This document shows, in pieces, positions 49,797 to 58,847 of a stretch of DNA of 64,000 bases. The stretch comes from Streptomyces sp. NBC_00271. GTDB lineage: Bacteria; Actinomycetota; Actinomycetes; Streptomycetales; Streptomycetaceae. Location of the stretch: positions 10,044,001 to 10,108,000 of the forward strand of contig NZ_CP108070.1 of the NCBI RefSeq assembly GCF_036178845.1. The letters run 5' to 3'. Numbering within the stretch: position 1 is the stretch's first letter; every line of letters starts with the position of its first letter. The notes beneath the pieces were generated by a model. It searched no databases, was not told where the DNA came from, and was given only the letters and a program-made list of their open reading frames with translations. The position numbers and the translations under genes were made by a program.

Positions 49797-50791
49797 GCCG
49801 CCGTTTCCTTCCGGGCTCGCTCGCTCTGCTTGGCCGCGTGGGCGGTGGCCGCCTCGCGGACCCAGGCGCCCTCCTCGTGGGCCGTCCGCCGCCGGGAGAT
49901 CCGCTCGGCGTTGCACGGTCCGTCGCCCTTGATGACCCGCATCAGCTCGTCCCAGTCCGGGGTGCCGAAGTCGTGGTGTCCGCTCTCCTCGTTCCAGCGC
50001 AGCTCGGGGTCGGGCAGGACGACGCCCAGCTTCTCGGCCTGCGGCACGGTCATGTCCACGAAGCGCCGGCGCAGTTCGTCGTTGCTGTGCCGCTTGATCT
50101 TCCAGGCCATGGACTGGGCCGAGTTGGGGGAGTTGTCGTCGGGTGGCCCGAACATCATCAGCGACGGCCACCACCAGCGGTCCACCGCGTCCTGCACCAT
50201 CGCCCGCTGGGCGTCGGTGCCGCGCATCATGGTCAGCAGCAGCTCGTACCCCTGGCGCTGGTGGAACGACTCCTCCTTGCAGACCCGCACCATGGCGCGC
50301 GCGTACGGGCCGTAGGAACTCCTGCACAGCGGCACCTGGTTGCAGATCGCGGCGCCGTCGACGAACCAGCCGATCACACCGACGTCGGCGAAGCTCAGGG
50401 TGGGGTAGTTGAAGATCGACGAGTACTTCTGCCGGCCCTCGATGAGCCGCTCGGTGAGGTCGGCCCGGTCCGCGCCCAGGGTCTCGGCCGCCGAGTACAG
50501 ATACAGCCCGTGCCCGGCCTCGTCCTGGACCTTCGCGAACAGGATGGCCTTGCGGCGCAGCGACGGCGCGCGGGTGATCCACTCGCCCTCCGGCTGCATG
50601 CCGATGATCTCCGAGTGCGCGTGCTGCGCGATCTGCCGGATCAGCGTCTTGCGGTAGCCGTCGGGCATCCAGTCGCGCGGCTCGACCCGCTGATCACGCG
50701 CGACGGTCGCGTCGAACTGCTCCTGGAGCCGCTCTTCGGCCGCCGGCCCGACGCCGTCGGCGCCGGTGGCGGCGGAGTGTGTCGTGGTCAT
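49793..50791 (-). CDS. paaA: Phenylacetyl-CoA epoxidase catalytic subunit PaaA
   Basis: The 332-residue ferritin-like protein has carboxylate/His iron ligands in [20 protein letters not shown] and [15 protein letters not shown], plus [13 protein letters not shown]. PaaA oxidises phenylacetyl-CoA to the ring 1,2-epoxide. ATG 50791 is used because a PaaR-like palindrome lies 17 bases upstream. It starts the paaABCDE run. Confidence 0.96.
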   Translation of the reverse strand: MTTTHSAATGADGVGPAAEERLQEQFDATVARDQRVEPRDWMPDGYRKTLIRQIAQHAHSEIIGMQPEGEWITRAPSLRRKAILFAKVQDEAGHGLYLYSAAETLGADRADLTERLIEGRQKYSSIFNYPTLSFADVGVIGWFVDGAAICNQVPLCRSSYGPYARAMVRVCKEESFHQRQGYELLLTMMRGTDAQRAMVQDAVDRWWWPSLMMFGPPDDNSPNSAQSMAWKIKRHSNDELRRRFVDMTVPQAEKLGVVLPDPELRWNEESGHHDFGTPDWDELMRVIKGDGPCNAERISRRRTAHEEGAWVREAATAHAAKQSERARKETAA

Positions 50792-50807
50792 CGATACCAG
50801 CTTCCCT

Positions 50808-50825
50808 ACCGACCATTCGTTCGGT
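50808..50825. promoter_or_regulatory. PaaR/TetR-like operator upstream of paaA
   Basis: ACCGACCATTCGTTCGGT is an imperfect 18-base inverted repeat with the ACCGA/TCGGT ends of known PaaR-type TetR sites. It lies between paaH's end and paaA's start, so the epoxidase genes have their own controlled promoter. A related site is at 55559. Confidence 0.65.
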
Positions 50826-50902
50826 TCCAGTGTGACGGGTTTCTTCCGGACGGGCAAGACTTTCGTGCGGCCGGGCAGGGCCCGAGGCGCCGCCGGGGCC
50901 GC

Positions 50903-51778
50903 TCAGGGCCAGGCGTAGAAGCCCTGTCCCGTCTTCCGCCCGAGCTCGCCGCGCGCGACCTTGTCACGCAGCAGTCGCGGCGGCGCGAAGCGCTCCCCGA
51001 GCGTGGCGTGCAGGTGCTCGGCGATGGCGAGGCGTACGTCCAGTCCGACCAGGTCGGTCAGGCGCAGCGGGCCCATGGGGTGCATGTAGCCGAGACTCAT
51101 GGCGTCGTCGATGGCCTCCGGCCCTGCGACCCCCTCCTCGACCATGCGGATCGCCTCGAGGCCCAGCGCCACGCCGAGGCGGCTGCTGGCGAACCCGGGG
51201 GAGTCCTTGACGACGACGTCCTTCTTGCCGAGGGCGTGCGTCCAGGCGAGCGCCAGCCGTACGGTCGCGTCCTCGGTCTCCGGGGCGACGACGATCTCGA
51301 TCAGCTCGGAGGCCGGTACCGGATTGAAGAAGTGCATGCCGAGGAAGCGCCCGGGGCGGGAGAGCGCCGACGCGAGGTCGGTGACCGACAGGGAGCTGGT
51401 GTTGCTGGCCAGGACGGTCGCCGGGCTCAGGGCCCGCTCGGCGGCGGCGAGCAGCCGGGCCTTGAGCGAGGCGTCCTCGGGGACGGCCTCGACGACGAGG
51501 TCGGACGTCCGTGGCAGCTCGTCGACCGAGCCGACGACGGTGACCCGGCCGAGCACGTCCTCGGCGGGCGCGTCGAGCCTGCCGCGCTCGGCGGCCCGCG
51601 TCAGCCCGGTGGCGACCCGGTCCAGCGCGGCGGCCGCGGCGTGCTCGCCGCTCTCCACGACGGTCACGGACGAGCCAGCGGCCGCGAACGACTGGGCGAT
51701 ACCGGCGCCCATCCGGCCGCCGCCGATCACACCCACGACGGAGGGTGCGGACGCGGTGCCGGTGACGGCGGTGTTCAT
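50903..51778 (-). CDS. paaH: 3-hydroxyacyl-CoA dehydrogenase PaaH
   Basis: The 291-residue protein has the NAD loop VVGVIGGGRMGAGIAQSFA, catalytic HFFNPV (His at 147) with SSRLGV (Ser), and a C-terminal GLDVRLAIAEHLH dimer domain. It oxidises 3-hydroxyadipyl-CoA in phenylacetate breakdown. Its start overlaps the enoyl-CoA hydratase gene by four bases. Confidence 0.92.
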   Translation of the reverse strand: MNTAVTGTASAPSVVGVIGGGRMGAGIAQSFAAAGSSVTVVESGEHAAAAALDRVATGLTRAAERGRLDAPAEDVLGRVTVVGSVDELPRTSDLVVEAVPEDASLKARLLAAAERALSPATVLASNTSSLSVTDLASALSRPGRFLGMHFFNPVPASELIEIVVAPETEDATVRLALAWTHALGKKDVVVKDSPGFASSRLGVALGLEAIRMVEEGVAGPEAIDDAMSLGYMHPMGPLRLTDLVGLDVRLAIAEHLHATLGERFAPPRLLRDKVARGELGRKTGQGFYAWP

Positions 51779-52521
51779 ACGCTGCTCCTCTTCTCCAGGA
51801 AGCGAGTCATCCGCTCCCGCTTGTCCTGTCCCTCGAACAGCACGGCCTGCGCCAGGTCGTCGGCGACCGGATGGGCGCCCGGCGAGTCGACCACGAGCTT
51901 GGTCAGGCGCAGGGCCGCGGCCGAGGAGCGGGCCATCCGGTCCAGCAGCGCGTGCGCCTCCTCGAGGAGCCGGTCGGCCGGTACGACATCGATGACCAGC
52001 CCGGCCGCCAGCGCCGCCCGCGCGTCCAGGTTCCGTCCGGCGAGCAGCACCTGCTTGGCCACCGACTCGCCGACCAGCTCGGGCAGCCGCCAGCAGGCCC
52101 CGGCCGCGGCGAGGATGCCGAGCCCCGGCTCGGGGTTGCCGAACACCGCCTCCCGTCCCGCGATGCGCAGATCGCAGGCGTACGAGAGTTCGGCGCCGCC
52201 ACCCAGCGCCCAGCCGTCGACGGCGGCGAGGGTCGGCATGGGCAGTCTGCGTACCCGTTCGAACAGGCGGCTGTTGATGCCCTGAAGGGCCTCGTCGCGC
52301 CCGCGTCGCAGCAGCTCCGCGATGTCGGCGCCGCCCGCGAAGACACCGCCGTGCCCGGTCAGCAGCAGGAACTTCGGGTCACGTTCCAGCAGGTCGCACA
52401 CGGCGTGCAGTTCACGGATCATCAGCCCGCTGATGGCGTTGCGGGCCTCGGGGCGGTGCAGGGTGACGACGACCCGGTCGTCGCGCTCCTCGACCAGCAA
52501 CGTCTCGTACATGCCGCTCAT
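51775..52521 (-). CDS. Enoyl-CoA hydratase/isomerase (PaaF/PaaG type)
   Basis: The 248-residue crotonase-fold protein has oxyanion-hole residues in GHGGVFAGGADIAEL and AVDGWALGGGAELSYACDLRIA, with an acidic PEPGLGIL segment. In this operon it should hydrate or isomerise the ring-opened CoA intermediate; whether it equals PaaF or PaaG is not clear. ATG 52521 is supported by spacing after the thiolase relic. Confidence 0.9.
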   Translation of the reverse strand: MSGMYETLLVEERDDRVVVTLHRPEARNAISGLMIRELHAVCDLLERDPKFLLLTGHGGVFAGGADIAELLRRGRDEALQGINSRLFERVRRLPMPTLAAVDGWALGGGAELSYACDLRIAGREAVFGNPEPGLGILAAAGACWRLPELVGESVAKQVLLAGRNLDARAALAAGLVIDVVPADRLLEEAHALLDRMARSSAAALRLTKLVVDSPGAHPVADDLAQAVLFEGQDKRERMTRFLEKRSSV

Positions 52522-52559
52522 AGGCGCTCCTCGACCGGCGGGGGACTCGTCCGCGGCGC

Positions 52560-53782
52560 TCACACGCGCTCCACGAGCATCGCGACGCCCTGGCCGACAC
52601 CCACGCACAGGGTGGCCAGGCCCCGGCGGGCGTCCTCGCGCTCCAGGCGGCCGATCAGCGTGAGCAGGATGCGGGCGCCGGAGCAGCCGAGGGGATGGCC
52701 GAGCGCGATCGCACCGCCGTCGGCGTTGACCTTCTCCTCGTCGAGCTTCAACCGCCGTATCACCGCGAGTGCCTGCGCGGCGAAGGCCTCGTTCAGCTCG
52801 ACCGCGTCCAGGTCCCCGCTCTCCAGACCAACCCGGGCAAGGGCCTTCTCGGTGGCGGGGACGGGGCCGAGCCCCATCAGGTTGGGCTGTACGCCGGCCG
52901 AGGCGGCGGTGATGATCCGGGCGCGCGGGGTGAGCCCGTACCGCTCGACGGCCGCCGCGCTCGCCACCACCAGCGCGGCTGCGCCGTCGGACAGCGGCGA
53001 GGAGGAGCCGGCCGTGACGATGCCGTCCGGCCGGAAGATGGTCCGCAGGGTGCCGAGCTTCTCCAGGGTCGTGCCGGGGCGCGGACCCTCGTCGCGTGTG
53101 ACCTCGCCGTCCTTCACCCGCACCGGCACGATCTCGCGGTCGAAGCGGCCGGCCTCCTGCGCGGCCACCGCCCGCTGGTGGCTGCGCAGCGCGAAGGCGT
53201 CGGAGTCGGCGCGGGTGATGCCGTCGAGCGCGGCGACCTCTTCGGCCGTCTCTCCCATCGACAGGGTCACCTTGGCCGTCTCGGGACCCGCGCCCGCCGG
53301 TACGGCGCGGTCGGTGGACGTGAAACGCGGGTTGGTGAAGCGCCAGCCCAGCGAGGTGTCGTGCACCTCGCCCGGCTTGGCCCACGGGGTGCCGGGCTTG
53401 GCCATCACCCAGGGTGCGCGGGTCATCGACTCCACACCGCCGGCGACGACGAGGTCGGCTTCCCCGGACCGGATCGCCTGGGCCGCGTTCGCGACCGCCG
53501 TCAGCCCGGACGCGCACAGCCGGTTGACGGTGTAGCCGGGCACGGTGTGCGGGAGGCCGGCGAGCAGTACGGCCATGCGGGCCACGTCCCGGTTGTCCTC
53601 ACCGGCCTGGTTGGCCGCGCCGAGGACCACCTCGTCCACGGCCTCGCCGGGGATCCCACTGCGCCGCACCGCCTCGCCGACGACCAGGGCCGCCAGGTCG
53701 TCCGGCCGTACGGAGGCCAGCGCGCCCCCGTACCGGCCCTGCGGGTGCGGGCACCGTCGATCAGAAAGACCTCGTCAGGCAT
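52560..53782 (-). pseudogene. paaJ: Acetyl-CoA acyltransferase (PaaJ-like thiolase), single frameshift
   Basis: [13 protein letters not shown] starts at 53782, but the next bases (CGCACCCGCAGGG) read out of frame. One added C would give RTPQGRYGG and restore a normal 400-residue thiolase. The rest has [11 protein letters not shown] (active Cys), [15 protein letters not shown] and [11 protein letters not shown] in a single frame to 52560. It should cleave 3-oxoadipyl-CoA. The paaN stop overlaps the start by eight bases. Loss of one C in a run of four is suspicious as a sequencing error. Confidence 0.85.
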
Positions 53783-55499
53783 CTGCGGACTCCTCGGTGT
53801 GTTCCTCGGCGGTGGCGGGCCGACGCGACTGGAGCGTGGCGAAACGGCCGGTGACGAAGGCGGGGTCGGAGAGAGTGGCGCTGGCCGCCGGGTTGGCTGC
53901 GCTGCCGTGGAAGTCGCTGAAGGCGGCGGACTGGTTGACGAAGACGCCGCCGGTGAGGTTCTCCGACAGGTGCACTCCCGCGTCGAGGGCCGCCAGCTCG
54001 GTGGCGGCGAGCACGTCCTCGTCGGTGGAGTGGACGGCGGCGGTCAGCGCGCCGTGCGCGCGCACGGTCTCCCGGAAGATCCGCAGACTGTGCTCGGTGG
54101 AGTCGGTGGCGATCACGAAGGAGATCGGCCCGAACCACTCGCGCGTGTAGGTCTCCCGGTCGGCGTCCGCGTCCAGCCGGGCCACCAGCGGCGTACGGAC
54201 GACCGCGTCCGGGTGTTCGGGGTGCTCGACCGGCGCGGACGCCCGCACCGTACGACCGAGCCCGGCCGCCTCCTCCAGTCGCTCCCGCACCCCGTCGTTG
54301 ACGATCGCCCCGAGTGTGCCGGCCGCGCGGGCGGGGTCGCCGAGCAGCTTGTCGAGCGCCGCGCCGAGGTCGGCGGCGAACTCGTCGGCGGTCTTCACGC
54401 CCTGGTCGGTGGCGAAGCCCTCCCGGGGGACGAGGAGGTTCTGCGGGGTGGTGCACATCTGCCCGCTGTAGAGGGACAGCGAGAAGGCCAGGTTGCCCAG
54501 CAGCCCGCGGTAGTCGTCCGTCGAATCCAGGACGACGGTGTTCAGGCCCGCCTTCTCCGTGTACACGGCGGCCTGGCGGGCGTGGGTCTCCAGCCAGTCC
54601 CCGAAGGCGGTGGAGCCGGTGAAGTCGATGATCCGTACGTCCGGGTGGAGGGCGTACGCCGCAGCCGTACGTTCCTCGGCGCCCTCCGCCGCGAGGATCA
54701 CCAGGTTCGGGTCGAAGCCGGCCTCGGTCAGCACCTCGCGCGCGATCCGCACGGTGATCGCCAGGGGCAGGACGGCGCCCGGGTGCGGCTTGACGACGAC
54801 CGGGTTGCCGGTGACCAGACTGGCGAACAGACCGGGGTAGCCGTTCCAGGTCGGGAAGGTGTTGCAGGCGATCAGCAGCGCCACCCCGCGTCCGACCGGC
54901 GTGAACTTCTTCTCCATCAGCAGCGGACCGCCCTTGCGCTGCGGCTTGCTCCAGCGGGCCGCCCCCGGGTGGCGCTTCTGCTCCGCCCAGGCGTACGCCA
55001 CCGCCTCAAGACCGCGGTCCTGGGCGTGCGGTCCGCCCGCCTGGAACGCCATCACGAAGGCCTGGCCGGTGGTGTGCTGCACGGCGTGCGCGATCTCGAA
55101 ACTCGCGGCGTTCAGCCGGGCCAGGATCTCCGCCGCCACACCGGCCCGGGCGTCGGGGCCCGCGGCACGCCAGGGGCCGGTGGCGGCCTGCGCGGCGGTC
55201 ACGGCCTCGTCCGGTGCGAGGCGGGGGTAGGTGACATCGAGCGGGAAGCCGTACGGGGAGGTTTCCGTGGCGGATGTCGTGCCGCTCGCCGGGTGGCCGG
55301 GCAGCTCGAAGTGACCGCCCAGCCGCTCATGGAAGGCCGCTTCCCCGGCCTTCGCCGCGTCCTCCCCGTACACCGACTTGCTGGGCGACTCCGGATACGG
55401 GGTCCAGTGGCCGCGGCTCGCGGTGGCGGCGACCGCCTGCTCCAGCAGGGCGCGGTGACGGGCGAAGAAGTCCGGACGCTCGGGGAGGTTCTGGGGCAT
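53775..55499 (-). CDS. paaN: Phenylacetic acid degradation aldehyde dehydrogenase PaaN
   Basis: The 574-residue protein has an ALDH fold with N-terminal extension, PVGRGVALLIACNTFPTWNGY, KPHPGAVLPLAI, DFTGSTAFGDWLE, SLSLYSGQMCTTPQN (catalytic Cys) and FSDFHGSAANPA. These are PaaN features. It handles the semialdehyde or acyl intermediate of the ring-cleavage product. ATG 55499 has AGAGGTGG upstream. A PaaR-like palindrome lies 60 bases before it, shared with the divergent paaI. Confidence 0.92.
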   Translation of the reverse strand: MPQNLPERPDFFARHRALLEQAVAATASRGHWTPYPESPSKSVYGEDAAKAGEAAFHERLGGHFELPGHPASGTTSATETSPYGFPLDVTYPRLAPDEAVTAAQAATGPWRAAGPDARAGVAAEILARLNAASFEIAHAVQHTTGQAFVMAFQAGGPHAQDRGLEAVAYAWAEQKRHPGAARWSKPQRKGGPLLMEKKFTPVGRGVALLIACNTFPTWNGYPGLFASLVTGNPVVVKPHPGAVLPLAITVRIAREVLTEAGFDPNLVILAAEGAEERTAAAYALHPDVRIIDFTGSTAFGDWLETHARQAAVYTEKAGLNTVVLDSTDDYRGLLGNLAFSLSLYSGQMCTTPQNLLVPREGFATDQGVKTADEFAADLGAALDKLLGDPARAAGTLGAIVNDGVRERLEEAAGLGRTVRASAPVEHPEHPDAVVRTPLVARLDADADRETYTREWFGPISFVIATDSTEHSLRIFRETVRAHGALTAAVHSTDEDVLAATELAALDAGVHLSENLTGGVFVNQSAAFSDFHGSAANPAASATLSDPAFVTGRFATLQSRRPATAEEHTEESADA

Positions 55500-55558
55500 G
55501 CGTTCCACCTCTTGACAGGCAGTGGTGATGCTGGATTACTAGGCCGTGCCGCACGCTA

Positions 55559-55572
55559 ACCGAATGTTCGGT
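55559..55572. promoter_or_regulatory. PaaR/TetR-like operator between paaN and paaI
   Basis: ACCGAATGTTCGGT has perfect ACCGAA/TTCGGT arms around TG. It sits in the 84-base divergent gap and matches the site at 50808, suggesting one TetR-type repressor controls the whole paa locus in response to phenylacetyl-CoA. Confidence 0.7.
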
Positions 55573-55583
55573 CGGGACACAAG

Positions 55584-56036
55584 GTGGTGAAAAAGGTGAC
55601 GCAGGCCACAGGTGCGACATCGGCCGGGGCGACGCCCACGGAGGCGATGTTCGCCGCGGACGAGGCGTCCCGGGCGCTCGGCATCGAGCTTCTCGAGCAG
55701 GGTGAAGGGACCGCCGTGCTCCGGATGACCGTGACGCCGGCGATGGTGAACGGACACGGGATCGCCCACGGCGGCTATCTGTTCCTGCTCGCCGACACCG
55801 CCTTCGCCTGCGCCTGCAACAGCCACGGACCGGTGACCGTCGCGGCCGGGGCCGACATCGACTTCGTCGCCCCGGCGTACGAGGGTGATGCCCTGGTGGC
55901 CACGGCACGGGAGCGCACCCGGTTCGGCCGCAGCGGCATCTACGACGTGAGCGTGCTGCGCGGCGACGAGGTGATCGCGGAGTTCCGCGGACGCAGCCGC
56001 AGTATCAGAGGCACGACGACGAAGGAGTCGCGATGA
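55584..56036 (+). CDS. paaI: Hydroxyphenylacetyl-CoA thioesterase PaaI
   Basis: This 150-residue hot-dog protein has GHGIAHGGYLFLLADTAFACAC (catalytic Asp helix), GADIDFVAPAYEGDALVA and RSGIYDVSV, matching PaaI. It rescues stalled CoA thioesters. GTG 55584 is chosen because GGTGG lies close upstream. Its stop overlaps paaK by four bases. Confidence 0.93.
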   Translation: MVKKVTQATGATSAGATPTEAMFAADEASRALGIELLEQGEGTAVLRMTVTPAMVNGHGIAHGGYLFLLADTAFACACNSHGPVTVAAGADIDFVAPAYEGDALVATARERTRFGRSGIYDVSVLRGDEVIAEFRGRSRSIRGTTTKESR

Positions 56037-57388
56037 ACACCGCAGCGACGGCCGGCGCGGCCACGGGACCCCGCCCGGACCGCCTGGGAGAGCCGCTTCC
56101 CCAGGATCTGCTGGACGAGGGCGAGCGCCTCACCCGTGAGCAGCTGAGGGAGCTCCAACTCGACCGACTGCGGGCGACGTTGCGGCACGCGTACGCCAAC
56201 GTGGAGCTGTATCGCAGGAAGTTCGACGAGGCCGGGATCAAGCCCGACGACTGCCGCTCCCTGGAGGACCTGTCGCGGTTCCCCTTCACCACCAAGGCGG
56301 ATCTGCGGGAGACGTACCCCTTCGGCATGTTCGCCGTCCCGATGGCGGATGTGCGGCGCATCCACGCCTCCAGTGGCACCACGGGCCGCCCCACGGTCGT
56401 CGGATACACCGAGAACGACCTCTCCATGTGGGCCGACATGATCGCCCGCTCCATCCGTGCGGCCGGCGGCCGGCGCGGGCACAAGGTGCACATCTCCTAC
56501 GGCTACGGCCTGTTCACCGGCGGCCTGGGCGCGCACTACGGCGCCGAGCGCGCCGGATGTACGGTGATCCCCGCCTCCGGTGGCATGACGGCCCGCCAGG
56601 TGCAGATCATCCAGGACTTCGAGCCCGAGATCATCATGGTCACCCCGTCCTACATGCTCACCTTGCTCGACGAGTTCGAGAGGCAGGGCGTCGACCCGCG
56701 CACGACCTCCCTCCAGGTGGGCATCTTCGGGGCCGAGCCGTGGACGGAGGCGATGCGCCGTGAGATCGAGGAGCGCATGGACATCCACGCGGTCGACATC
56801 TACGGCCTGTCCGAGGTGATCGGCCCTGGGGTGGCGCAGGAGTGCGTCGAGACCAAGGACGGGCTGCATGTGTGGGAGGACCACTTCTACCCCGAGGTGG
56901 TCGATCCGTTCACCGGCGCCGTGCTGCCCGAGGGCGAGGAGGGCGAGGTGGTCTTCACGTCCCTCACCAAGGAGGCCCTGCCGATCATCCGTTACCGGAC
57001 CCGCGACCTGTCCCGGCTGCTGCCCGGCACCGCCCGGCCCGCCTTCCGCCGCATCGAGAAGATCACCGGCCGCTCCGACGACATGATCATCCTGCGCGGT
57101 GTGAACGTCTTCCCGAGTCAGATCGAGGAGATCGTGCTGCGCACACCCGCGGTCGCCCCGCACTTCCAGGTGCAGCTGACCCGGCGCGGCCGGATGGACC
57201 ACATGACCGTCCGCGTCGAGGCGCGTCCCGGGGCCGGGGCCGAGCAGCGGGAGGCGGCCGCGAAGACGATCGCCCAGGGCGTCAAGGACGGCGTGGGGGT
57301 CACCGTCGAGGTGGCGATCGTCGACCCGGAGACCCTGGAGCGCTCGATGGGCAAGCTCCGCCGGGTGAAGGATCTCCGTCAGCAGTGA
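56033..57388 (+). CDS. paaK: Phenylacetate-CoA ligase PaaK
   Basis: The 451-residue adenylating enzyme has SSGTTGRPTVVGYTEND (P-loop), SYGYGLFTGGLGAHYGAE, YGLSEVIGPGVAQECVE and the GRSDDMIILRGVNVFPSQIE hinge. It activates phenylacetate with ATP and CoA, the entry step of the pathway. The terminator at 57420 ends this two-gene operon. Confidence 0.95.
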   Translation: MNTAATAGAATGPRPDRLGEPLPQDLLDEGERLTREQLRELQLDRLRATLRHAYANVELYRRKFDEAGIKPDDCRSLEDLSRFPFTTKADLRETYPFGMFAVPMADVRRIHASSGTTGRPTVVGYTENDLSMWADMIARSIRAAGGRRGHKVHISYGYGLFTGGLGAHYGAERAGCTVIPASGGMTARQVQIIQDFEPEIIMVTPSYMLTLLDEFERQGVDPRTTSLQVGIFGAEPWTEAMRREIEERMDIHAVDIYGLSEVIGPGVAQECVETKDGLHVWEDHFYPEVVDPFTGAVLPEGEEGEVVFTSLTKEALPIIRYRTRDLSRLLPGTARPAFRRIEKITGRSDDMIILRGVNVFPSQIEEIVLRTPAVAPHFQVQLTRRGRMDHMTVRVEARPGAGAEQREAAAKTIAQGVKDGVGVTVEVAIVDPETLERSMGKLRRVKDLRQQ

Positions 57389-57419
57389 CCTGCGGGTGAC
57401 CGCGGGAGCGTTTCTCCAC

Positions 57420-57458
57420 GGGCCGCGGGCCGAGCGGGGAACGCTCGGCCCGCGGCCC
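57420..57458. terminator. Terminator between paaK and the S1 protease gene
   Basis: A 17-base perfect stem (57420-57436 with 57442-57458) and a 5-base GGGAA loop stand between convergent genes, very G+C-rich and without a U-tract. Confidence 0.9.
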
Positions 57459-57465
57459 ATGGCCG

Positions 57466-58633
57466 TCAGGCGGTGACGAGGGTGAGTCCGTACGTACTGA
57501 GGATCTCGTTCACGGGCTGGAACCAGGTCTGGCCGCCGCTCGTGCAGTTGCCCCAGCCGCCCGAGGTCACGCCCTGGGCCTGGTCGCCGGTGATGAACGA
57601 GCCGCCGGAGTCGCCGGGTTCGGCGCAGACGCTGGTGCCGGTCAGGCCGTAGACGGCTCCCTGGCTGTAGTTGACGGTCTCGTTCTGGGTGAGCACGGTG
57701 CCGCAGTGCCAGTGGGTGGTGGAGCCGGAGCGGCAGATGGACGAGCCGACGGGGGCCACGGCCGAGCCGCGGACCAGTACGTCGCTGACGGTGCCCCAGC
57801 CGAGCACCACCGGTACGGTCCACCAGCCGTTGCCGATCCGGATGTACGAGTAGTCGTTGCCCGGGAACGACGATCCGGCGGCCCATCGCCGAGCCGTCCC
57901 AGCCGGCCACCGAGCTGCCGGCCGAGCCACAGTGTCCGGCGCTCACGAAGCCGCCCACCACGGAGAAGCCTATGGAGCAGCGGGTGTTGCCGTTGATGTA
58001 GTACGGGTCGCCGCCTACGGTGCCCGCGGAGAACGTGCGCGGCGTCTGCCCGGTGGCGTAGCTGTGGACCGTGAGCAGACCCGCCTCGCGCGCGGGCGCC
58101 AGGAACGCCGTGACCGTCGCGCTGTGTTCCGCGCCCTTGCGGACCTCGGCCACCAGGCTGCTGGTGCGCGGGTCGACATGCCAACTGCGGACGGCTGTGG
58201 GGGCGCCGTCCGACGTGGCGGTGTCGTCGAGGGCGGCCTTGGCCGCGTCCAGCATCCGGGCGCTGTGCGCGACCCGTACGACCGTGGCGCCGGTGGCTCG
58301 TACGGCGTCGGCCGCCGCGGTGCCCGTGTCGGTGACTCCTACGACGAGGGTGCCGCGCGCCGGGTCGTACCAGGAACCGCCGAACGTCCGCCCCGCCGCC
58401 CGTTCGGCCCGTGGTGCGAGCTCGGCGGCGGCGGTTTCACGCTCGCCCCTGGTGCGGGCCTGCGACGCGGTGAGGCCGAGGTCCCGCTGCATGGCGGTGA
58501 CCAGGCCGGGGGAGAGGGGGCGGGAACTGGACGCTTGTGCCGTCGCCGTGTCGACGGGCAACAGCCCCAGAGTGCACGTGCCGAGGGCCAACAGGACGGA
58601 CAGGCCCCAGCGAAGACGCGTAACACGTCGCAT
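57466..58633 (-). pseudogene. Secreted S1 (streptogrisin-like) protease precursor, frameshifted
   Basis: From ATG 58633: signal (RLRWGLSVLLALGTCTLGLL), an alpha-lytic-protease-type propeptide (LSPGLVTAMQRDLGLTASQA..), then the mature domain with YYINGNTRCSIGFSV and SAGHCG (His), up to GWDGSAMG. Near 57880 the frame is lost and resumes as GSSFPGNDYSYIRIGNGW (catalytic Asp) and EPGDSGGSFI (Ser) to the stop at 57466. All triad residues are encoded, but a frame shift separates His from Asp and Ser. Sequencing error is possible. Confidence 0.85.
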
Positions 58634-58765
58634 GGGTGAACCCCTTCCATTCTCAACTGCCGGAGAAGGTATGGACCTTTGGGGTTCAGTGTTGGAAGCG
58701 TGTTGCGTGCATGTCAATGGTGTCGTTCCGTCGCCGCCTGTAGTTAGAGGGTGTCACTAAACTTA

Positions 58766-58797
58766 TTGACTCTCCCCTTCGTGTTGAGTTATAACTT
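58766..58797 (+). promoter_or_regulatory. Promoter with palindromic -10 region
   Basis: TTGACT (58766-58771) and TATAAC (58790-58795) with an 18-base spacer form a sigma-70/HrdB-like promoter. The -10 box lies inside AGTTATAACT (58788-58797), a perfect palindrome that could bind a repressor. It drives the MDR reductase at 58848. Confidence 0.65.
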
Positions 58798-58847
58798 CTA
58801 ACGAACGCAGAAGTGAGTAACCAACGCGGAGCGCAGTGGAGGTCGTC

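Noticed and set aside
48674..52285. A 1203-codon open frame on the plus strand opposite the paa genes
   Set aside because: It is antisense to paaABCD, paaH and the enoyl-CoA hydratase gene, low-complexity in composition, and has no ribosome site.
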